From contig OZ020309.1 in NCBI GenBank assembly GCA_963971305.1, positions 15,865,001-15,929,000 on the forward strand: a stretch of 64,000 nt of DNA, given 5' to 3'. Below the pieces are notes generated by a model. The model was not told the origin of the DNA, ran no database searches, and saw only the letters and a program-made list of their open reading frames with translations. Below are positions 1 to 11,646 of the stretch, one piece after another (position 1 is the first letter of the stretch; each line of letters starts with the position of its first letter). Origin of the DNA: Arcuatula senhousia (lineage: Eukaryota > Mollusca > Bivalvia > Mytilida > Mytilidae). Position numbers and translations under genes: made by a program.

Positions 1-2638
1 ATATCTTATATTATTAAATTTATTAACTTGGTTTGTTCATCATGTTCATATACAATGCACCTTGTATAGTGGGGTGCAAGGTTAATTGTATTAAGCCCTT
101 CAGTTATCATCTGGGACAGACAGACAGACAGCAAACCAAGCGAAGGGTATATCAATCATACATGTACAAAATACAATTTACAAGGAGACAGGATTGGTCA
201 GAAAATAAAGTTTTGTCTTCAACATGAAAATAGAAGATGTTGCTACATGTATAATTCGGGCTGAAAAATTTAGCCTCCAATAGTTGCACCAATTAAGGAG
301 CCTATTATCTTTTTCACACTTAAACATTCATTGGGTGTTTCATTCTTATTACATGTTGTCATTTATATCTGTTGTCAAGTAAACTTTTTCATAATGAATC
401 GTACATATGAAATATATACATCGTTGGATAAAGTATATTTTGCTGCTTTCTTTAGACTATTTTACTTTTCATGTTTATCACATATTTTTCCAAAGGAACA
501 GTTTAAAGTCAATCGTACATTTTTTTTTCCAAATTCAAACTTAGAAATAGACCTCTTGGAAATCTAATACATTTCATATCAAATCTTACCTTAAAGTATC
601 TTATTTAGTACTGTTAAATAGCAAAATGATTCAAGAATATTCAGGTGAAATTTGAAGGTAATTTGATAAATTCAGGTCAACTAATTAGCAGTTTGAAATT
701 GGTCAATATCCTGTTTTAACAGGACGCCAGCTGGCCAATAACTCTCGATAAGGAAATTGTTAATTGTGACAAATATCAGTCTGTTCGCTTGGTGTTTGAT
801 TTTTTATTTTTCACCATCCTTCAGATTTTATTAAATTACAAACAAAATAATTAATAAATCGCTTCGAACATTGTCGAAAATAATATAAAACAATGTACAA
901 GAAATTCAGCTATCTAAAGATACTTTGATATTTGAATATACTGTAGAAACACCAAACATTAATCGAGAGGATCCTAGATCTTTACAAAATTAAAACAACA
1001 CTGTTATAAAATGTATTTTCAGCCATTTCATATTTTTAGTAGGATGATTCGATTCTCTTCAATATGTTTTTCTCAGCTATAAAGAAAGACAGGTCCAGAA
1101 CTTTTGCAAATAAAATTTGAAAGGTCCTGAATCAAAAAGGGAAGGTCTGAGACCTCTGACCAGTGTTAGTTTGAACCTCTGGGGAATACAGCAAGTGGAC
1201 GTGTGGACTGAAAATCTAAACTTCAGATGTACATGTACATTGTACAAGTTATCCACAGTTTCTAAAAATAAGAATCATTATGAACATGTGGAATATTTTA
1301 TTGTTTTTATGCTCGAATTTGATAAAAAGAAAAATGAGATACACATGTAGCCAAAAGTTTGTAAGAATGTAGTGAGTAAAGTATTGCTTTACTCCCACAT
1401 GTCCCAGACAGCCAGCCTGATAGTTCCACTATCACAATAATCACAGGAACATGATATGATAGCACATGCATGATGTGCAATGTAGTGAAATGTGAGACAA
1501 GGACATATGGCTAATTGGGTAACTAGTTTTAACTGCCACATACACGTGACAGATCGTTATGACAAAGCTAGAGATTTTGAATTCTATAAGCTAGATATTG
1601 GACAAAAAAGCAGGAGACTCTCCAGGCTCTTTTAAATTACATTTCAATGTGTACTGTGAACCAGTTTATTTTTGCTGCAACAATATTTCACGTTTTAGGG
1701 TCATACTGCTATTTATTATCCTGATTTGTCGTTAAAACAATTAAAATACTATGAAAATGAGTTCAATCGTTACAATTTATTTTTGGGAATTTCTGTTCCT
1801 TGTGAAATCTGCAAATACAAAGAGCTCGCAAAAACTGAAAGTATTACATGTACATGTATTAGGGTGCACTAGTAGCGTGTGCCAAATACAACTAGCTTCA
1901 CTGATAAGGCCTAATCTCAAACTGTTTATTCAATTATCAAGTCAATTATGACAATAAACTTTCAATTAACACCGTTATCTGTGAATTAGCATATGACTTA
2001 TTGACAAACCCCTAAATCCCTGGAAATGTTTTATGACTGAACAATAAAAATGTCTACAATATAAACTTTGTCATGTCTTGAAAAAGTTGGAGATTCCACA
2101 AAAAGTAGGGAGAACAGGAGACGGTTCAAATATTTGAAAGAATTACATGTATACTGCCACAGGAAAATGGAGGTAATAGTTGAACAATAAGCCTTTCATC
2201 CTTTTACAGGGACATTAAAGCTAGGGTTTTACTCTTTATGAAAACTGCATCTGTGTTCTTAAAACTACTTACTACATGTACTAGCTGGAAACATGAGATT
2301 TTCACACAAGCACTTATTTCTGACAATAATTTTTTTTTATAGTCAATTGTATATAATTTTACCTTCCCCTTCATTTATAGAAACAAGCAACAGAAGTGCC
2401 TGTGCATTTTCTCACAATGGCTTGCTGTCTGGGTTTGAGATCAGTGCTGGGTTACCAAATGAGATAAGAACTAATTCTTCTCCTTCTTTTGATTAAGATC
2501 TGGAGTCAATTTCCGACTGTAAAGAGATCTGCGGGACTTTGTGTATACCCAGGCACATGAGTACAACAGCTTTCCCATGGACTATTTACACTAAAAAGCC
2601 AAATATTTTCATTTAAAATTATGTACAGGGCATTGCAT
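1..2638. other. AT-rich intergenic DNA, no gene seen
   Basis: No reading frame here resembles a known protein. There is a short GACA run near 117-131 and many short acatgta words. An open frame at 2293-2496 follows an acceptor-like sequence near 2379, but no matching donor or homology was seen, so it is not called. Confidence 0.6.
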
Positions 2639-3005
2639 CTAGTGTGAGGTAGGGCTAACCGTGAAGAGAGCCCTAAAGTCTTCCATGGTGCATGCTGATG
2701 TTGCTGATGGTGGTAGTCGGTTCCATTCTGCTACAGTTCTAATAAAGAAAGTGTTTCTGTGGGTGGTGTTATTGGACCTCTCTTGGTAGAGTCTTTGTTG
2801 CCCTCTTGTTCTGCTGTCCATACTTTGGAGGTATAAATCCTTGGAGATGTCCACAAGGTTATGCAAACGTCGCTGCAGACCTTTATATAGGTATAGTCAC
2901 GACGTTAAACTCCCCAGTCAGTCAGACAAGGTTATGCTGGATCTTGTACTGCATACAAAGTCTGCTGCGTCTTCTGCGTTCTTCCAGACTTTCCCATCCA
3001 AGTGT
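2639..3005 (-). mobile_element. LINE ORF2 C-terminal fragment (decayed)
   Basis: Minus-strand translation gives the end of a non-LTR retrotransposon polyprotein. An arginine-rich piece (LGWESLEERRRRSRLCMQYK) is followed by SRTRGQQRLYQ, then FFIRTVAEWNRLPP. The last motif is typical of the stretch just before the stop codon in CR1/Jockey/Rex-type LINE ORF2 proteins. The frame is interrupted by 61 bases between two copies of the 12-mer GCATAACCTTGT, at 2853-2864 and 2926-2937. Dropping the inserted stretch and one 12-mer would give a continuous frame. The fragment is 5'-truncated and has no reverse transcriptase core, so it is a dead copy. The LINE clade is not resolved. Confidence 0.75.
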
Positions 3006-3009
3006 CTGA

Positions 3010-5350
3010 ATCATCTTGGTAACACACCCAGGTGTTCAGGTTGTATAGACATTTGTTACACAGCTATTCTTGAGCTACATAAACATGTATGTACATGATC
3101 ATGAGAGTTAGAAATGTATAGGGCCTGGTATAAGGAGCGTGTTAAGAAATTATCCCAGAGCCTGAGGACAGCCAGACAAGCTATGTATTAATTTTCGTTC
3201 ACTTTTTAAAGTTTTCCTCTCTATTCATGTTGCATGTGTTTAAAGGCTAATTTAATCATATTAAATAAGTGAATAAAGAGATGTAAAAATAGGAATGTGC
3301 CTAGACCACCGGCGAGACCGGCCTTTAAAGGAAAGACAATTGTGCTAGATAACAAAGACAGGAGAGGAAATGAATACTTTCACATAGCTTAAGTGAAAAA
3401 TGATACATTTATATGTTTAGCCAATGCTTTTTACCTGGGTGATAGGGACGCCACGTGAAACAACAAAACAAACGTAAAGCGAGTTTGATCGTGAACGAGC
3501 ACCTGCTTCCGGTTGGTTTATCTATTTTTAGAAAAAAATATGACAATACGAACTTAAATGGTGAAACGTAAAAAAAACAATTAAAAAAAAACAAACAACA
3601 ACAACAAAAAAAACAAAAACAAAAACACAAAAAAAGGAAAAAAAATTGCAAAAAATGAGCAAAATGACAAAAAATAACCCATACAATCATAGACCTGTTT
3701 GACTTTAATAGGTCTATGATACTATCGAAACAATAAGACAACGGTAATAGTTAACATAGGGGCCACATTCAACAACCATGATTAAACACTGTAACGAAAA
3801 CGGGTGAGACCGGGGGAAATATTTGCAATAATAATTCTAGCTATAATGATAGTAGAAAAGGCCATTCAACGCTAATCTAGGTTTTCTATTTGTATTTCTT
3901 TTTAGATACAGCATCATGTAGTTAATTAAGTCATCTGAAGAAGCTTGTCTTACCTTGATTTAAAAAAAAATCTAGTTCATTGATCTTTTCCAAAATGACA
4001 ACCTATTTTGACAAGTATATATAAATAACATACATCTTAACACAATCCGACCGGATTTGGCAAAACCTTTTGTACATCCGGTATCCTATCCTTTGACAAC
4101 CATAAGGTCAAAAGCTTGTGTTCAAGATATAGTGTCCCCAGCATATACTACAAATGAGATCAAATACCAAGGATGCGAATAGAGTACACGCAGTACTTAT
4201 CATACTTATCATGTACCTTTTTTCCCGTCACCGTTCTGTCATTTCATCTAGGGGTATTTTTTTTAATCCTTATCAAAATGAAGTCAGCCAACTCTTACAC
4301 TACTGCTTTCTTCGCAGAATAATGTCAGCATTTCAAGTGACTCTTAAGATAAATGTCATATATTCGGCAGATGAACTAAATACTTATATCATGACACAAA
4401 GAAACTTACAAAGTAAATTACAAGCATTTTTGATCATATCTCTATCCCTAAGAAACACAAAAAAAGTTACAAACATTTCTGATAATTTCTGCATTCCTTA
4501 CTTTCTTTGATTTATGGACACTGACGAAGTTGCATGGTCTTTATTTGACATTTATAAATTAACAAGTCATTGCAAAAAGCGACCTGCTTGATTCCCACTT
4601 AATAGTCACTTGAACTTCTGGCATGTAGATGAAGAATATCTGGAGGAAGTATATGCATGTCACGATGTGTAAGCTGAAAAATGGCCTTCAGTTGTAAATA
4701 AATTATAATTGAGACTTAAAGAGATATGAATTAAGTCTGTAAAAATGATTAGAAAGAATCTTTCCAAAGAGGATCATGGATTTCGATGATATGCGCCATA
4801 TACTATGTCTTGTGATCAGTAGAAAGAATCTGCCAGTGTTTACATCCCTATTACCTGACCTTTTTCTAGATGACATCACGGTAGTCCGACATCCAATTGT
4901 GCTGAAAACCCAATAGTCCGACAATATTGAATGTGTAAGATACGCAATACTAATTGGTAAGACTAAAGACATGCACACCCCAAGAGAAAATAAACGCTTT
5001 ACGCATGCATGAAACTCCGACTTAAATCGGATGTTTTGTAGAAGTTACCTTGATTTATAAAAAAAATATTTTCATTGAGTTTATAATTAGTTCTTGTTAT
5101 GGTCATTCTTTCCGAAACAGTAACACGATTTTCTTTTCTTTAAATCAATTTATAAGTATCTTCCAATATATGCTTATACGTTTTTAGAGTTTTGAAGAAA
5201 TTGGGGAAAAAATGTTTCAAATTCAAATTGAACTTATATGCCTATCAATAGAATAATTCGTGTAATCATCTTCTGAAACATTCTGTATTAAGATATAATT
5301 TCTGAGTTAGCCTTTCAAATAAATAAAAAGAAAAAATGCAACAATTATCT
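3010..5350. other. Intergenic DNA, no supported gene
   Basis: AT-rich, with an A/AAC-rich low-complexity run at about 3568-3645. An open frame at 4154-4510 (118 codons) shows no recognisable motif and ordinary intergenic composition. I see no gene here. Confidence 0.6.
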
Positions 5351-5354
5351 CAAA

Positions 5355-5640
5355 ACACGTAGTACCCACGATATGGACCTTAACCACGACATATTTTCTC
5401 AAGTCGTTCATACGTAAAACATAGGTCACAGTGACCAATTTGTGGTTGATGCATGTATTGTGCTACCCAAGACATATCTAGTGGTCACAGTGACCTAATG
5501 TCTAGTGGATGGTGTAGACACATCTAGCGGTGATGTACCATTGACCACCACCATGTAGTACCCCATGCATTGATCTTAACAAAGTGTACGATGCAGACGT
5601 TCGGACGGACTGACGAGGGTAAATTGATGTGTCCAACCCA
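5355..5640 (-). repeat. Partial copy of the palindromic GGTCA/TGACC repeat module
   Basis: On the minus strand this resembles the tandem module at 51530-52190: a ggttaaggtccatatc-like segment, an accactagatatgtcttg-like segment, and GGTCACNGTGACC palindromes. Here the palindromes lie at 5424-5436 and 5483-5495. It is a dispersed relative of that array. Confidence 0.6.
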
Positions 5641-6185
5641 CATACATGTACGTGGGCGGGACAAACACCCATGATAACAATTTCAATCAAATCTTTTCAT
5701 TTTTATGTCGCTTGTCGCCTGCAATGGATCACTTTAGCACCATCCGTATTTCGACACTACAAGTAATTCTTGTCTCAGTTTTCTGGCAACTTTATGCCAG
5801 TGCCTCTTTAAATGCATGAAGCTTTGTCCTATATATGATACCATATGAAGCAAAGCGATTGTATGGCCGTTAGCTAATTACGAAAAACGAACTCAATACC
5901 ATTTCGCGACGATTTTTCGGGCAACTACACGCAACAGCATACTTGTCATTTTAGCCTCATTATTGATGTAATTTAAAGCAATTCCATATTGGTTACACGC
6001 TGATTTACGAGCTCTTACGACGCTCTTGACCCTCTCCAGCTTGTGGCTTGCGATTCTGACCTTTATAGTTTCACCTGCGCGTTGAGCATATTGTGGTTCA
6101 ATGATTTTCGTACCTACCGTAATACTAGCATTGTTCATTGACAATCTTCGCAAATGGTGACAAGAGAAAGTCGGAAATTGGTTTG

Positions 6186-7303
6186 TTAAATCCATCCGAA
6201 CCAGGATCGAACCACTAACAAGGCCGTAAATTGCCTCCGATGAAAGAGGAAGGCGGGGGTCTGGGGGCCGCTTAGGCGCCCAGAAGCTGTAGACTTTTCA
6301 TTAAAACAAATCCAGTTTTCTTGTAAATCCTGATACCATTTTCAATATTAATTTCGATAGTAGTTATAAAAAAAGATAAAAAAAAATGCGCTGAATGCTA
6401 TCCACTTTATACACTGTTCCTTAGTTTTAACTGCAAAAATCATTAACCTTGAGCTTTTATTATTTCAAACATACAAACGAGAAGGAAACTAGAAACTCAG
6501 CTGTTCAAAACAAGACCCACCATCCGGTGGTGCTAAGGTCATTCATCTAGAGCTTGTTTACACAGTTTTTCATTGCCCTTTTAAACATCTGAAATGAATA
6601 GACCGACAAACATGAAAGAAGACCTGTTATGATTTAAAATCGACCATCTTAATAAGACCGACAACAACATAGCAAAAATTTGCAGACACGTCTTGACATC
6701 AGAATAAAACAGAAACTGATTCTACCAACAGTCAGTAAAAGAAGTAGACTGACAAAGGAGTGCGGCAGTGACAATCTGACAGTTTATTACAGTATCCGAA
6801 ACTACGATTTATTGTATGAAGGTATAGATAATGGTCATTCATTTATTAACCTGAGAAGAATGTCATGCTGGTAGACTGGGAGAAAATTACCAATTTGACC
6901 AAAATTATATATAACTAGGGGAAAAAAGACAGAGCCCAAAATCTTATTACTTATGAACGGTTTCACGGTAAAACCTCCTTAACGTTTTAACCAACATTTT
7001 CACCAACAATCATCTACAGCTTTCTGCTATTACATGTATATGAGACCTTATATTTAGGTATGAAAGCTTTTTCAATTTTATTTATAAATATTAGAATAGA
7101 TCAATCAACCCGATTTTATTGTAAGACTGATTCAAACATGAAGTAGAGACATGAAACCATCTTTCATTTTCTTTTTTTGTAGGTTTTTTTTTTTTTTTTA
7201 AACTGAGGAGGCAGCTGCCTCCTCTGCCTCTATGTAATTTACAGCCTTGACTAACCTTAGTGTTAGTAGCCCTTCGCGTTGATCACTTCACCATTGTTGT
7301 GTT
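6186..7303 (-). mobile_element. tRNA-like SINE head split by the MITE
   Basis: Ignoring the MITE and one ACTAA, the minus strand reads from an A-box-like segment (tggtgaagtgatcaacgcg, about 7281-7301) through an anticodon-arm-like region to TTAGTGGTTCGATCC, a B-box match next to 6218. Box order and spacing are those of a tRNA-type RNA polymerase III promoter. I infer an old tRNA-derived SINE into which the MITE jumped. The body may continue toward 5893, but its family is not recognised. No intact tRNA is claimed. Confidence 0.45.
6219..7249. mobile_element. 1031-bp MITE-like element, 5-bp target duplication ACTAA
   Basis: The left end reads CAAGGCCGTAAATTGCCTC. The right end, reverse-complemented, reads CAAGGCTGTAAATTACAT and then GAGGC. 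Both ends are flanked by the pentamer ACTAA (6214-6218 and 7250-7254), so this is a transposed unit. It has no coding capacity. The right terminus includes the palindrome GAGGCAGCTGCCTC. A 5-bp duplication with a CA-starting terminus fits the hAT5-like group, but the superfamily is inferred from ends only. Confidence 0.75.
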
Positions 7304-7854
7304 CACCAGCAGATCGAGTCCAGCTTGTCAGTGCGATCAGGGTTTGTACTCTTCGTGGCCCATGTGCTCGTACGTTGCCAGGTCGTAACACGGAAAGGCT
7401 GACCAATGTGTGTGAAGAAAGCTACGCTATTATTCATGATTCGGCGAGTTCACCACACATGCACATTTATTTTCCACCCCTTATTACTTTTAGCTTTTCT
7501 AGTGGCTTTCAAAATTTATTGTTTCATAATTTTCCCGGGCCATCCCAGGCTCATATTTCTCATCATGTCATGATCATTTTAACACCAATTTAATGTTTTT
7601 CGTCCGTATGTAACCGTAGTGTTGCTAGGACGTAAAGTACCAACTCACTTACTGTCCCTATATTTTAGTTGAAAAATATTGAACGTGAATGTTATTCTAT
7701 ATTGAACGAACAGACGTCCCAAATGCTTTTGGTAGGCGAGGCACAAAAATATGCTTTTAGAATTATTCGATATTGGTCCGTCGTTTTGTCCTATAATTGG
7801 GTTGTCAGATCAATGGGCTGTGGGACTCTTGGGTTGGCAGACCATTGGGCTTGC

Positions 7855-8560
7855 AAAGGTTGATGAAGCTGGGTATGCATATGCCCCAGTAGTAGCCAAG
7901 CACAGTTGCATCCCCATCATTGATTTTCCGGTTGAGTGACTTACACAATTTTAAATTGTAAACGTTTTATGAGCACCTATATATCTCAAGAACTATAAAT
8001 CCTAGGTTGATCCTTCGTTTGCATATGCCCCAATAGTAGCTTAGCACAGTTGCATTCCCATCTTTTGACATTGACCTTAATTCTGGTTGAGTGACTTTAG
8101 AAACAATTTTCAATACATGAAATAGCAATGTTAAGATTTTATGAGTACCTCCATATCTCAAGAACTATTAAGTCAAAGGTTGATGAAACTTCTATACATA
8201 TGCCCCAAGTAGTAGCTTAGCACAGTCGATCCCCATTTTTTTACCATGACCTTGACTTTCCAGTTGAGTCTTAGATTAATGAAAGATTGCATACATATGG
8301 CCCAGTAGTAGCTAAGCACAGTTGCATCCCCATCTTTTGACCTTGACCTTGATTTTTGGGTTGAATGACTTTGACAATTTCCAATACATAATATAGCAAT
8401 GTTTAAGTTCTAATGAGCATGATGAGAGGGAAGTCTGGAACTATAAATACTAGGTTTATAAATTTGATATGCTAATTCGTCAGTGCTAGACTGTTACATC
8501 TGTATCCTCATCTTTTGACCTTAGATGTTGATTTTACATTTAATGACTTTGATAGTTTTC
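7855..8560 (+). repeat. Degenerate tandem repeats, units about 95-180 bp
   Basis: A module containing catatgccccagtagtagc, gcacagttgcatccccatc, ttgaccttgac and a gagtgacttt segment recurs with the catatgcccc anchor near 7877, 8022, 8199 and 8293. Unit lengths are irregular, so this is a diverged minisatellite-like array. No coding content. Confidence 0.65.
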
Positions 8561-8689
8561 ATTGGTATTTTGGGGTAATGTAAGAGAACAGGTATATTTT
8601 TTCTCAACAATAATTGATGAAAAGTTGAATAAAGTGCCGGCAGACGAGACATACTTTAGTGTGTTGACTCTTGTTTAGTTATTTGTATG

Positions 8690-8850
8690 TTCTTTTTTTA
8701 GCCATGGTAGATATGTTTTATTACAAATCAAAAATCCAAACAATTATTTGTACCAGCCATGCAAATAAACAACCGGTACCAAGTTTGACTGCATTTGAAC
8801 TTATGGTCTCAGAGGAGTTAATGATTGGAAAAGGGAACTGACAATATGAC
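8690..8850 (+). repeat. Fragment of the E-type repeat family
   Basis: The segment running from agccatggtagatatg through ttacaaatcaaaaatccaaa to caagtttgactgcatttg matches the inner 3' portion of the E2 copy near 27080-27190. The terminal hairpin is missing, so this is a truncated relic. Confidence 0.6.
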
Positions 8851-9925
8851 CCTTTGGTTCTAAAAAGATAAACAGACAATTCATTTCTATTCTAACACAT
8901 GTTTCAAAATTCTTGGGCATATAATATTAAAGTAAAATAACAGAAACTATAGTTTTCATTTCATTTTTTGTTTCAATCATCTTCATTCACAATACAATAA
9001 AATTTGTAATTTACACAGTAACACATGTATAACATCTTACATTCAAAATAAAAATCAATGTGCACACATGATGCTATAAATTAAAGAAATAATAATGGAT
9101 GCTGTTTGATCCTGTAACATGTGATAGGATTTAATGATAATTGATTTTTACATTTTTTAAACATATGGTGATTCAATTATTTAAAGGAGATAATTCATGA
9201 CAACTACAAAATTATACAAACATGATTTTTTTTATTTCAGATATGCAAAACTAGAACAATATATCATACCCTGTAATGTTATCCAAAATATTGTTATAAC
9301 CTGGCTTAATAACAACAATATCCTTTAGACATCTTACAGTTATCATTTAGGAAGAGATGGATGGACATATAAATGTACTAGCCGATCAGAGGGTATACAA
9401 AAACATAGACCTGTATATTACAATGGATTTACAAATTGGTGAAATCTCAGAATATCTCATGTTAATAAATGAGATTTCATATAAAATAAACATTTGAAAA
9501 ATACAACTTTTAACTGTTATTTCTTCAAAACCACAAAAGATTTGTACATTATTTTTATTTTACCTCCATTCTTGAATGTTTAAAGTTTTTATCTGCATTA
9601 AAAATTATTTTTATAACATTTGACACTTTCGAGGAGTATTATAACAGCCCAAACTACCCCATTTAACATGAAAATACAAGTTTCACTTTAGTTGTAACAA
9701 AAAATTTTTTGTCTCAACCAAATCAAATGAAATTTTGACAAAGATATCCATTAATCTTTTATCAGTTTTAAAATGCAATTTCAAAGAAAGGCAAAATAGT
9801 AGTTAGAAAAATAAACACCAGTGATATTTGTACACATAAACTGAACAATATACAAGTAGCCAATCTATCTAATATACAGGTCTATGACAAAAATAATTCT
9901 TTACATGTAGACTCTTAGGGTCAAT
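8851..9925. other. Very AT-rich intergenic DNA
   Basis: No open frame of note and no recognised repeat. Composition is like a long intergenic or UTR stretch. Confidence 0.55.
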
Positions 9926-9929
9926 TGAA

Positions 9930-10070
9930 AAACAGCGAGCAGTGACCACTGGTCACATTAAAGGCTGCTGGCTGTTTTTCATTGTGGATTTTTTTAAATT
10001 GTCATTTAAATTGTAGGTTATGTGGTGTACACTTATTCCACATCTCATTATCTTCATAGATGTATGTCTT
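9930..10070 (+). repeat. Dispersed repeat R, copy 1
   Basis: The sequence runs aggctgctggctgtttttc, then attgtggattttt, then gtgtacacttattccacatc and tcattatcttc. The same order of blocks recurs near 24985-25110 and 42430-42560, with shorter pieces near 33790-33835 and 43005-43045. This is a short interspersed family of unknown class. Confidence 0.55.
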
Positions 10071-10387
10071 AAAATACATGAACCTCATTGCGTATGGCTA
10101 GTAGCTTTGATATTTATTGTAAGTGTTTTAATTTTCAAAATGCTTTCAAAGAGTAATTTTTCTTTGAATCCCTACTCCATTGAAAATATAGGTATATATG
10201 TTGCAAAATAATTAAAATACAGGTAAAAGAAAATAACCAGAAACAATCTGATGTTTAGGCTTCTTCTTGAAATTCAACCTTTTTGTTTTTTGATCATGTA
10301 TGATCATGTAGACCAGTAACTGCACATAATTTTTTTAAGATGACAGAGTACTGAAGAGACAGGGCTTTAAAAAAAAAACATGTGTAT

Positions 10388-10700
10388 TAAAAACGAAAGA
10401 ATATGGAATATATGCCAGAAAGACAAGATCCACATTTTGATAAGATTTTGATAAATGTACAAAGCAAAATTTCACTGCGTGTGAAGCCCTTTTCTGGATT
10501 AACCTTCATCAGACATGCTAGGAGTAGAAGAACTTGGAAAACCGGTATAATATAAGATTTGATTAACAAAAACAGAAGCCAAAAATTATTACAACAATGA
10601 CCAATGAGATAATTTTATCAAATTTAAAAGAAATAGCCAAACGTTGTCAAATTTTGGAAATATGTAAACTGTGTCTTTCCAACACATATTCCAGTACTCA
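10388..10700. mobile_element. Palindromic ~310-bp element, copy 1, with hammerhead-like core
   Basis: Closely similar along its whole length to 41474-41782. The ends are imperfect inverted repeats: gaatatggaatatatgcc plus agaaagaca at the left, and the complement of tgtctttccaacacatattc at the right. It has no coding potential. Its centre, read on the minus strand, carries a hammerhead-like motif (separate entry). A third partial end copy lies at 35806-35862. Confidence 0.65.
10477..10518 (-). ncRNA. Hammerhead ribozyme-like motif (type I layout), degenerate
   Basis: Minus-strand order: helix I strand GCATGT, core CTGATGA, short stem-loop AGG-TTAAT-CCA, core GAAA, short loop ending in TTC (the NUH cleavage triplet), helix I return strand ACACGC. 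Helix I has one mismatch. Helix II has only two Watson-Crick pairs beyond an A-A mismatch. The sister copy at 41565-41606 has a perfect helix I. Self-cleavage of this copy is doubtful. Confidence 0.45.
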
Positions 10701-11408
10701 ATAACAGAAAAAGCATCTTTGATGCTGAACTAAACTAAATAAATATAGAATATCACAAACAGTAACAAACTGACAAAACAAGGATTAGAGACCTACATAC
10801 ACATAACTTTTTGTTTTCAATTTGATATTTGATGCTAAACTGGCATTTATCATATCATAATAGCACTATTATTCTTATAATTGATTTCATTTATTATTTG
10901 ACATAAGGGTAAATATAAAAAAAAAGTCTTTTGTAACATGAAAAACATTTGAACTAATAAAAAATGAATGAAAGGGGAAGTTCTATAATGAAGAATAGGG
11001 AAAGCAGATATATGAGGAATGCATCCCCTTTATGATGTTAAAATACAAGCAACAATTTTAACTTAAGTCTTTTACATAGATCTTTAAGAAACAATGAAAC
11101 CAAAACAAGATCCCATGACTTTAAAGCTTTGTTAAGTACAGTTGTCTTTAGATAAAACAAAACAAAATAGTTTTTAATATTTGAAATCTTCAACTAGAAT
11201 ACTTAGTTTAACCTTGCTGGCATAAAGCATTTATGAGAATTCAAAATTCTTCTGTTAAGTCTAAATTCTAATTAACATTTTTATTTTCTCGTACTTCTTA
11301 TAGCAAAATAAATGCTTATACATGTATATTCTCAGAAAAAAATTATAATGTCTTTTTAAATACATTGTATTATAATTAACATTAGTAAAACACATGGATT
11401 AAACCATA
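10701..11408. other. AT-rich intergenic DNA
   Basis: No coding signal, structured repeat or RNA gene recognised. Confidence 0.55.
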
Positions 11409-11646
11409 TAACAAGAGGCTCCCAGGAGCCTGAATCGCTCACCTGGTCTTGATGTTGACCCTTTTGTAGAGCTAAATGAGCTGAACATTTAAGCAAGCAA
11501 CAGCTTTTCTCTACCTGCAATAGTTTTCATTCTATAGGCCAAAAACACCATTTTTCACCTATAAGGGGCCATAACCCCTATAAGGAGTCATCTGACAACT
11601 TTGACCCTATGGAGAATTTTGTAGAGCTAAATGAGCTGAATAGTCC

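Noticed and set aside
2293..2496. Possible terminal exon after an acceptor-like sequence
   Set aside because: No upstream partner exon and no homology that I can name.
3409..3741. Minus-strand frame rich in Phe and Cys
   Set aside because: Product of the AAC/A-rich low-complexity run on the other strand.
4154..4510. 118-codon open frame, plus strand
   Set aside because: No recognisable motif, no splice context and ordinary AT-rich composition.
5893..6195. 100-codon minus-strand frame
   Set aside because: Overlaps the tRNA-like SINE region and has no protein-family resemblance; more likely repeat sequence.
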